DNA from: Bacteroidales bacterium H5
GTDB lineage: Bacteria; Bacteroidota; Bacteroidia; Bacteroidales; Muribaculaceae
Length of the DNA: 64,000 bases
Direction of reading: 5' to 3'
Assembly: GCA_001701225.1 (NCBI GenBank)
Contig: DAAQ01000004.1
Location: 1-64,000 of the forward strand
The translations under genes were made by a program, and so were the position numbers. Below the pieces are notes generated by a model that did not search any database, was not told the DNA's origin, and saw only the letters and a list, made by a program, of their open reading frames with translations. This document shows positions 35,587 to 41,012 of the stretch, piece by piece; within the stretch, counting starts at the first letter, position 1; each line of letters opens with the position of its first letter.

Positions 35587-35817
35587 TTTGTGAGGTTTTC
35601 GCGTTAAGACAGAAAAACGGCTGTCATATCCCGTTCGCGAAAACCTCACAAATCTCTCCGAAGAGTCATTATGATATGGATATGGCAGCCGTATGGCTAT
35701 ATGTATGGACATAAAAAATGCCCGATAGGATGTCGAGCCTATAACCGCGGCTCTCCGGCATGAATGTTCATGAGGTTTTCGCACTGCAAATCTACGACAA
35801 AAAAACGGGACTGCAAA
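35587..35817 (-). promoter_or_regulatory. promoter-leader RNA element L3
   Basis: TTTG at 35817-35814 and TAGATTTG at 35794-35787 are 19 bp apart. Arm a1 is at 35782-35770, the GGGCAU/AUGUCC hairpin at 35723-35707, the terminator 5' arm at 35692-35678, arm A at 35652-35636, the terminator 3' arm at 35631-35617 followed by UUUUU, arm a3 at 35603-35587, and the ATG is at 35586. A and a3 pair perfectly over 17 bp; A and a1 over 12 bp. The terminator stem ends in CAUAUCC/GGAUAUG where L1 has AUCCGU/ACGGAU. Confidence 0.75.
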
Positions 35818-35827
35818 ATTTACAGGC

Positions 35828-35858
35828 AAAAAATCCTCCGTAATTATTACGGAGGATT
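35828..35858 (-). terminator. intrinsic terminator after hicB (second module)
   Basis: TCCTCCGTAA and TTACGGAGGA pair on the minus strand, followed by TTTTTT. It insulates the L3 promoter from the HicAB transcript; the L3 -33 box lies 11 bp beyond. Confidence 0.85.
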
Positions 35859-35886
35859 GGGTCTGATGACTTTGTTTAGTGTCCAA

Positions 35887-36297
35887 TTAAACAGAGAGCG
35901 CGACCAATTCTTTTCCGAGGCGGTTGAGAGCCCCCACGATTTTCTCGGCCTGTTTCGGGCGAGGTTTTGAGCGTCCGGCTGCATAGTGCCAGAGCTGCCG
36001 CTGGTTTATGCCTGTGATACATTGCAGGGCTGCGAGCGAGAAAATATTCTGATAGTGATTGAGCAGACTCTGCACATCGAACCTATAACGGATGGCCACA
36101 TCCTTTTCTGCAAGGATTGAAGGGAATTCAGTGCCGTCGGCCTGACAGCATTCCACATAAAAATCAATGCTCTCACGTACATACAGCTCGAAGCCGTCAA
36201 AGTCGCCTTCGTATGCGACGACCCAGCCTGGGATAATATCGCAGGATGCGCTATATCCCGACGGTGTCTTGGATGTATTGATGGTAAGTGTCTGCAT
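35887..36297 (-). CDS. hicB: HicB antitoxin, second module (136 aa)
   Basis: ATG 36297 gives an N-terminal HicB-like domain (GYSASCDIIPGWVVAYEGDF, FELYVRESIDFYVE) and a C-terminal helix-turn-helix (LAALQCITGINQRQLWHYAAG) followed by a KPRPKQAEKI helix. It differs clearly from the first HicB, so the two modules are unlikely to cross-neutralise. Expected to bind HicA and the palindrome upstream of hicA. Confidence 0.85.
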   Translation of the reverse strand: MQTLTINTSKTPSGYSASCDIIPGWVVAYEGDFDGFELYVRESIDFYVECCQADGTEFPSILAEKDVAIRYRFDVQSLLNHYQNIFSLAALQCITGINQRQLWHYAAGRSKPRPKQAEKIVGALNRLGKELVALSV

Positions 36298-36326
36298 ATA
36301 TTTTATAACAATTAATCTTAGAAAAT

Positions 36327-36418
36327 AGCGCGGGCACAAGACCCGCGCTGTTGTTCCGCATAACGAGTATGTATTGAGATGAAAGAGAGTGGGAAAGGGA
36401 GACGGGCTCCCTTTCCAC
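36327..36418 (-). other. two hairpins between hicA and hicB (second module)
   Basis: AGCGCGGG/CCCGCGCT lies at 36327-36349, and a 12-bp stem of GTGGAAAGGGA type at 36389-36418, both within the 125-bp gap. They may partly stop or stabilise the mRNA and so set the toxin to antitoxin ratio. No T tract on either. Confidence 0.45.
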
Positions 36419-36422
36419 CCAA

Positions 36423-36620
36423 TCAGAACTTCAGTCCTGACTGTTTCTGCACACTGTCGAGTTCCTTGCCGTAGATGTCGGACGACGGACTACCGTTAAG
36501 GGTTACCGTGCCCGGCTTCGTCGGGTGATGTAACTGGCGGTGGCTACCTTTCTGCCTGACGATTATCCAACCGTCAGCGAGCAGCGCCCTGAGCACTGCC
36601 GAGGTCTTTAATACTTTCAT
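36423..36620 (-). CDS. hicA: HicA mRNA-interferase toxin, second module (65 aa)
   Basis: ATG 36620 (MKVLKTSAVL) gives a 65-residue HicA with the GWIIVRQKGSHRQLHHP core; the His of GSH is the expected catalytic residue. The strand GTVTLNG and the closing helix LDSVQKQSGL match the family. The open frame extends upstream across the promoter and is not used. Confidence 0.88.
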   Translation of the reverse strand: MKVLKTSAVLRALLADGWIIVRQKGSHRQLHHPTKPGTVTLNGSPSSDIYGKELDSVQKQSGLKF

Positions 36621-36647
36621 GTCAATGTTCTCTTTAATTGGACACCA

Positions 36648-36679
36648 CAAAGATAGTAATTTTACTATTATTCCCCAAA
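36648..36679 (-). promoter_or_regulatory. hicAB promoter with operator palindrome, second module
   Basis: TTTG (36679-36676) and TATCTTTG (36655-36648) are 20 bp apart. A 16-bp palindrome ATAGTAATTTTACTAT (36653-36668) overlaps the -7 box and the spacer, as expected for HicB autorepression. Confidence 0.7.
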
Positions 36680-36684
36680 TAATT

Positions 36685-36876
36685 TCAGGTATTTTTTTTG
36701 AAAAAAGTTGTGTCAAATATAGGTTTTACGAGGCAGTTTCCTTTCTTGACTGACTCAACCGAATAGTGTCGGAGCGGGATTGCCCCTGTCCGGGCCTGGC
36801 ATACGGCGTCGGCGAGTTCATTGAGGATGCCGCGCACCTTCTCGGAGGCTACGCGACGGGAGTGCTTCTGGTTCAT
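36685..36876 (-). pseudogene. truncated copy of the L3 gene under L4 (63-codon frame)
   Basis: The first 28 residues equal those of the 61-residue gene, then the frame runs into sequence unrelated to it. Nucleotides 36750-36782 match the 3' end of the antirepressor gene (39108-39140) with two differences in 33. The gene was therefore cut by recombination and fused out of frame to an antirepressor remnant. A short product may still be made. Confidence 0.65.
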
Positions 36877-37112
36877 TTTGTGAGTTGTTTTCGCGTTAAG
36901 ACAGAAAAACGGCTGTCATATCCCGTTCGCGAAAACAACTCACAATTACTCCGCAGAGTCCTTATGGTATGGATATGGCAGCCGTATGGCTATATGTATG
37001 GACATAAAAAATGCCCGATAGGATGTCGAGCCTCTAACCGGGACTCAAGCGGCGCATGATTGCGAGCTGTTTTCGCACTGCAAATCTACGACAAAAAATC
37101 AATTCTACCAAA
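36877..37112 (-). promoter_or_regulatory. promoter-leader RNA element L4
   Basis: TTTG at 37112-37109 and TAGATTTG at 37088-37081 are 20 bp apart. Arm a1 is at 37076-37064, the GGGCAU/AUGUCC hairpin at 37016-37000, the terminator 5' arm at 36985-36971, arm A at 36945-36928, the terminator 3' arm at 36923-36909 followed by UUUUU, arm a3 at 36895-36878. A and a3 pair perfectly over 18 bp; A and a1 over 13 bp with one G-U. Very close to L3 except in the arms. Confidence 0.75.
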
Positions 37113-37122
37113 AAAAATTGAT

Positions 37123-37158
37123 AAAAAAGCCCGACTGCACCTTACGGGACAATCGGGC
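37123..37158 (-). terminator. intrinsic terminator upstream of L4
   Basis: GGCCCGATTG pairs with CAGTCGGGC on the minus strand, followed by TTTTTT. It ends the DUF5053-like transcript before the L4 promoter. Confidence 0.8.
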
Positions 37159-37205
37159 CGGATGCTGACGGATGCAAACGTTGACAGACGAAGATTTATA
37201 TGATC

Positions 37206-37475
37206 TTAATGCAGCTCGTCAGCTAAATCTTGCAGTTCAATAGCTATTGTATGCAATGCGTCACTCAGTTTCTTAAGCTCGTCAGGGCTGAACTCGCACG
37301 GCTTGCCGTTCTTGATATTGTTGTTAAGTTTCTGACTGAACCAGCTCCCGGACTTGCCAAAGAACCGTTCTGCGATATAAGCCCCGTTAAGGACTCTCAG
37401 CAAGTCGCCGCGCTCCATGAATTTAATCTTTGAGAGCACCGGATCTGATGTTTTATTGTTTTGAATATCCTCCAT
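37206..37475 (-). CDS. DUF5053-like phage protein, copy A (89 aa)
   Basis: The core AERFFGKSGSWFSQKLNNNIKNG, followed by FSPDELKKLSDAL, matches the family I know from Bacteroidales phages as DUF5053, which looks like a small helix-turn-helix DNA-binding fold. It is a paralogue of 37862-38116. It is preceded by a 46-residue gene and a promoter with a palindrome. Regulation of the nearby promoters is a reasonable guess. Confidence 0.65.
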   Translation of the reverse strand: MEDIQNNKTSDPVLSKIKFMERGDLLRVLNGAYIAERFFGKSGSWFSQKLNNNIKNGKPCEFSPDELKKLSDALHTIAIELQDLADELH

Positions 37476-37527
37476 ATCATGTCTCTTTTAAAACGCCCTC
37501 CCCGTTTTGGTGGGGAGAGCTTGTTTG

Positions 37528-37668
37528 TCAATCGCTAAGCAGCAGTCTCAGTTGATTTCTTATTTCAACTTTCAGCCATCGTTTCCGACTTTTGTCCTTA
37601 ATCAGGCGGAGGTGGTTGAGCATGTCAACCAAGTCTTGGACCTCCTTTCTAAATTCTTCGTCTGTCAT
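37528..37668 (-). CDS. 46-residue helical protein, cassette A
   Basis: The frame MTDEEFRKEVQDLVDMLNHL and a basic second helix (KDKSRKRWLKVEIRNQLRLL) form a likely helical hairpin. It starts about 50 bp after a strong promoter and precedes copy A of the DUF5053-like gene. A similar small gene stands before copy B, which supports both being real. Confidence 0.5.
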   Translation of the reverse strand: MTDEEFRKEVQDLVDMLNHLRLIKDKSRKRWLKVEIRNQLRLLLSD

Positions 37669-37722
37669 TGTTGAAGATTTGGGGTTAAACGTTTAAAGAT
37701 TCTCTTGTTCTTTTGAACATTA

Positions 37723-37754
37723 CAAAGATAGTAATTATTTCGTTACTAACCAAA
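37723..37754 (-). promoter_or_regulatory. promoter and operator of cassette A
   Basis: TTTG (37754-37751) and TATCTTTG (37730-37723) are 20 bp apart. TAGTAA-n8-TTACTA (37729-37748) fills the spacer, in the same half-sites as the second HicAB operator. Confidence 0.65.
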
Positions 37755-37787
37755 TTTTCAAGTAAAAAAGTTGATGAAAATACGTAT

Positions 37788-37818
37788 AAAAAACACCCCC
37801 GCCGTAATGGCGGAGGTG
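37788..37818 (-). terminator. intrinsic terminator after DUF5053-like copy B
   Basis: CACCTCCGCC, loop ATTA, GGCGGGGGTG and then TTTTTT on the minus strand; insulates cassette A from cassette B. Confidence 0.85.
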
Positions 37819-37861
37819 AGCCCGGCCTTGGCGGACATTTGTCAAATTAAACAAGGCAATC

Positions 37862-38116
37862 TCAGATTGAATCGGCGGCACGGCGTATCCGGTCGGAAAG
37901 GTCGCAAAGCGCCCCCTTGAGCTGCATGGCTTCCTCGGGAGTAAAACCACCTGCGCCACCATTGCCATCAATGCCATCAAGTTTGTGGTACAGCCACGAA
38001 CTCGATTTGCCGAAATAGGTTCTTGCAATCTCGCGCCATGAGATAGCCACGAGGATGTCGGACATCTTGCTCTTCACGTCCGGGATCAGTGTTTTTGCTT
38101 GGATGACTGTTTCCAT
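37862..38116 (-). CDS. DUF5053-like phage protein, copy B (84 aa)
   Basis: The core ARTYFGKSSSWLYHKLDGIDG and the following FTPEEAMQLKGALCDLSDRI align with copy A. Helical, DNA-binding-like. It ends in a terminator and is preceded by a 50-residue gene and a promoter with a palindrome, mirroring cassette A. Confidence 0.65.
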   Translation of the reverse strand: METVIQAKTLIPDVKSKMSDILVAISWREIARTYFGKSSSWLYHKLDGIDGNGGAGGFTPEEAMQLKGALCDLSDRIRRAADSI

Positions 38117-38165
38117 ATCATTCTATTTTTAAACCCTCCCCCTCGATGAGAGGGAGGGCGGTTTG

Positions 38166-38318
38166 TCAGGGAAGGTCTGTCAGTTCATCGACGAGTTGCT
38201 GGATGTAGTAGAGCAGTTGGGGATAACCGTTTGGGAAACTCTTTTGATAGTTTCGGATAGCTCTTATCAGCTCCTCCTCCTTTTCTGTCAGTTTGATTTC
38301 TTCTTTTCGTTTTTTCAT
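38166..38318 (-). CDS. 50-residue helical protein, cassette B
   Basis: The frame starts MKKRKEEIKLTEKEELIRAI, followed by a YPQLLYYIQQLVDELTDLP helix. It lies behind its own promoter and before DUF5053-like copy B, as the 46-residue gene does for copy A. Unknown function. Confidence 0.5.
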   Translation of the reverse strand: MKKRKEEIKLTEKEEELIRAIRNYQKSFPNGYPQLLYYIQQLVDELTDLP

Positions 38319-38345
38319 TGTGGTAACTTGTTTAATTTGACATCA

Positions 38346-38377
38346 CAAAGTTACTACGAATTTTCGTATTAAACAAA
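38346..38377 (-). promoter_or_regulatory. promoter and operator of cassette B
   Basis: TTTG (38377-38374) and TAACTTTG (38353-38346) are 20 bp apart, with the perfect palindrome TACGAA-TT-TTCGTA (38355-38368) in the spacer. Confidence 0.65.
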
Positions 38378-38419
38378 TTTTCGAGTAAAAAAGTTGATGG
38401 GAAATTCGTACTTTTTGAC

Positions 38420-39085
38420 CTATCGTTTGCACATTCGGTTGGGGAGATTGGTTTTATAAATGATTGGCTTCTCATACGCCACATCATATCCACCCTCGAG
38501 CAATTCAAAGTCATAGATGAACACAAAGGGATTTCTCTCCCATGTCCCTTTGCTGAATATACGGTCAATCAATACGGCATATACTTCGCGGGGAGTCATG
38601 CCTATTAAAAGCTTTTCTCGACTATATTTATCCAGATAGACAACTCTGTATTCCGTATGAGTTACGCTGTTGCCCCAATTATTACTCACTTCAACAGCCC
38701 TCACTCCTTCTGCGACACAATCCTTGTCTGAAATATCCTGCAACCGTTCAACACGCACGTCGGTTATTCGGATGTAGTGAGGCATGAGGCTAGCTCCAAC
38801 AAACATTTTGTTTGCCCAACCCCTTAGTTCAGAAGCCAATTCTTTCTTATAACCGCCGACCTCAGGAATACTGCGATAAAAAATTTTGTCGGGACTATAT
38901 CCGGCATCTCTATAGCTTTGCGCTACAGCTACAATCTCACCGACTTGATACCTTGAATTTCTTACGGTATCGCTCCAATTGCCTAATGGCGTATTATCTG
39001 GAACTATCCGTCGGGTCTGCGTTTTTCGTCGGCTCAACACGGCTTGGGTGAGCCCGAAACGGTCATCGAACATTATCTTTTTCAT
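38420..39085 (-). CDS. ASCH-domain phage protein (221 aa)
   Basis: The pattern is that of phage ASCH/PUA-like proteins: KTQTRRI near the N-terminus, a YQVGEIVAVAQSY strand, and later a RITDVRVERLQDIS segment followed by GVRAVE. ASCH folds bind RNA or modified nucleosides. Lies between the antirepressor and the DUF5053 cassettes. The exact ligand is unknown. Confidence 0.7.
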   Translation of the reverse strand: MKKIMFDDRFGLTQAVLSRRKTQTRRIVPDNTPLGNWSDTVRNSRYQVGEIVAVAQSYRDAGYSPDKIFYRSIPEVGGYKKELASELRGWANKMFVGASLMPHYIRITDVRVERLQDISDKDCVAEGVRAVEVSNNWGNSVTHTEYRVVYLDKYSREKLLIGMTPREVYAVLIDRIFSKGTWERNPFVFIYDFELLEGGYDVAYEKPIIYKTNLPNRMCKR

Positions 39086-39112
39086 AAAAAATGAGTTTCA
39101 GTTTTTACTGAC

Positions 39113-39625
39113 TCAACCGAATAGGGTTGGAGCGGGATTGAGACGCTCCGATCGGAGTTTACCGAGAGCTTCCTCCGCTTTCTTTCGGTCGGCCTTTGCT
39201 TCCTTCTCCCGGGTAATGGCCGAGTTTATCGTATGAAGCAGTTCGATCTCGGCATTGTTGGTCTCGATAGTACGTCGCATTGAGCCTGTGAAATGCTCAT
39301 AAAGCACATCATAACATTCGCGACGGTAGCGTGCGACAGCCTCGCGGGCTTCCGGCGCGACTTTGCCGGGATTGATTGTGGCAAGCCAGCCGTAAACATC
39401 GCGGAGACGAATGCAGTACATTTCATACCGCTTTCCGTCGGCACCAGTTGCGGTGATAATCGCCGTAACTGAATTGAAAAATTCGTCGGCATTTAGCTTG
39501 TTTCGCTGTGCGTCTACGTCAATGCCTATGGCATCGCATACGGGCTTGATGGGGACGAAGACCTCTCCGTCACGGACAACGGTAACGATGTCGACACCGT
39601 TGATTTTTGAGATTAGTGTTTGCAT
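39113..39625 (-). CDS. phage antirepressor, P22 AntA/AR_N-type (170 aa)
   Basis: The N-terminal domain (VFVPIKPVCDAIGIDVDAQR, then a YCIRLRDVYGWLATINP segment) matches the phage antirepressor N-terminal family; the C-terminal half is helical and charged. It likely inactivates a repressor during induction. Its 3' end has a near-copy at 36750-36782, a recombination scar. Confidence 0.78.
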   Translation of the reverse strand: MQTLISKINGVDIVTVVRDGEVFVPIKPVCDAIGIDVDAQRNKLNADEFFNSVTAIITATGADGKRYEMYCIRLRDVYGWLATINPGKVAPEAREAVARYRRECYDVLYEHFTGSMRRTIETNNAEIELLHTINSAITREKEAKADRKKAEEALGKLRSERLNPAPTLFG

Positions 39626-39678
39626 TTCTTTAGTGGATTATTTATGGATGGATATTCCTCACAGACAATTCAAGTGAA

Positions 39679-40140
39679 TCAGAACGGAAGATCGTCATCA
39701 AAATTATAGCTCGGCCCAACAAGACGACTAACTGCAATCTCAAAATCTTGCCTTAATTCCGATAACCGCGCCCTTTCTGCATCTTCTTTTTTGGCTTCGG
39801 AGTATTCTGCATCATCATCCCCCAGGTACTCTAACAAATCTATAGAAGCCGGGACAGTTATGCGGGAGAATTCTTCGAGAGCATCCAGGAGGCTTTCTTC
39901 TAACTCGGCAAACGCAAGCAAAATTTTCTCGCTCAGAACACACTCCCATGCATTAATCAGGCATCCATTGAACCCACTGGGCATAGGAAGGCTGCTGTAA
40001 TACACACGCAGAAATTCGGATATATCTTTATCCAACTTGACGACACCTTTAAGCAAGTTCTCACGCCTGCTCAATTCAACCCAAAAAGGGTCCTCCGACC
40101 GGAAAGAGAGAATACGTCGTGGGTCTGTGATACAACTCAT
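39679..40140 (-). CDS. helical replication-region protein with SSB-like C-terminal tip (153 aa)
   Basis: The body looks helical with an acidic, Glu/Ala-rich second half and shows no OB-fold pattern. The protein ends in NFDDDLPF, close to the DDDIPF tip by which bacterial SSB recruits DNA-repair and replication partners. It lies between the P-loop NTPase and the antirepressor, 3 bp downstream of the former. It may borrow SSB partner proteins for phage replication or block them. Tip seen; role inferred. Confidence 0.6.
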   Translation of the reverse strand: MSCITDPRRILSFRSEDPFWVELSRRENLLKGVVKLDKDISEFLRVYYSSLPMPSGFNGCLINAWECVLSEKILLAFAELEESLLDALEEFSRITVPASIDLLEYLGDDDAEYSEAKKEDAERARLSELRQDFEIAVSRLVGPSYNFDDDLPF

Positions 40141-40143
40141 TGT

Positions 40144-40971
40144 TTAGTACAGCTTGAAAATGTCCTCGCCACGGGCATATCCGCGCAGATACTCGAGGAC
40201 ACAATAAAACATAAGATTGTCGAACATGTGCCACTGGGCGCTGTCCCAGTCAAGGAACATGGCACGGCCTATATATTTGTCGATTGGGTTCTCATGCCCA
40301 AAGTATGACGAAAACTCCAGAAGGACGAAACGGCGACGGAGTGCGCCGTTATTATGGAACATGTCGGAGGTAGCGTCAGACGTCATGAGCAAGTACGGAA
40401 CTTTCGAGCGAGGGATGACGAGTGCGGGCTGTCCTTTGCGCCGGACAGACCATGTATCGGTGCAAAGGAGGGAAGCTCTGTCGAAATCGAAGCAATAAGG
40501 CACGTCATCAAGGATAAGGAGATTTGGGTTCTCCTTGACCCCACTCAAACCAAATGACCTGTGAACGTCGCGAGCGCGTAAGAATACGGGATTGCAGAGC
40601 TGTGCGATGGCCCGTGCGAATAGGGTCTTACCATTGGCGCAAGCACCTTTGTCTTCGTTGACACACATGAACGCATAATGACGGCATCCACCGCGAGGCA
40701 GCTTATTACATAACATATAACCTATGGCGGCGAGTTTCTTGATGAAGCAGCCATTAGAGGGGCTGGTGCCATCAAGGAAACGGTAGAAATCGGATTTTCC
40801 GCCGATAAATTCGGTCGGCGAGGAGGCGGCCATGAAAAAGCGGTCGAGAATCACATCGCCGGGGCCCGGGCGGAAGGTGCGCGAGATTCTGATCTCGCCG
40901 GGCAAGTGGATTGAGACAGTGCAGTTCTTGAAGAAGAAACGCGCTGCCAGTGTTGTGTCTTTGTCGTTCAT
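40144..40971 (-). CDS. P-loop NTPase of the phage replication module, SF3/AAA-like (275 aa)
   Basis: Walker A at 109-116 (GACANGKT), Walker B at 151-156 (LLILDD), a sensor-like TSD at 197-199 and an arginine-rich segment (GALRRRFVLLEF) at about 208-219. These spacings fit superfamily-3 helicase or related AAA cores. It lies 41 bp downstream of the primase-helicase, which has its own full SF3 core, so the phage has two. Helicase loading or a DNA-packaging-like role is possible. Confidence 0.6.
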   Translation of the reverse strand: MNDKDTTLAARFFFKNCTVSIHLPGEIRISRTFRPGPGDVILDRFFMAASSPTEFIGGKSDFYRFLDGTSPSNGCFIKKLAAIGYMLCNKLPRGGCRHYAFMCVNEDKGACANGKTLFARAIAQLCNPVFLRARDVHRSFGLSGVKENPNLLILDDVPYCFDFDRASLLCTDTWSVRRKGQPALVIPRSKVPYLLMTSDATSDMFHNNGALRRRFVLLEFSSYFGHENPIDKYIGRAMFLDWDSAQWHMFDNLMFYCVLEYLRGYARGEDIFKLY

Positions 40972-41012
40972 TTCGCTATGGAGTTAAGGGGTTAATCATT
41001 TAGTTGCCACAG

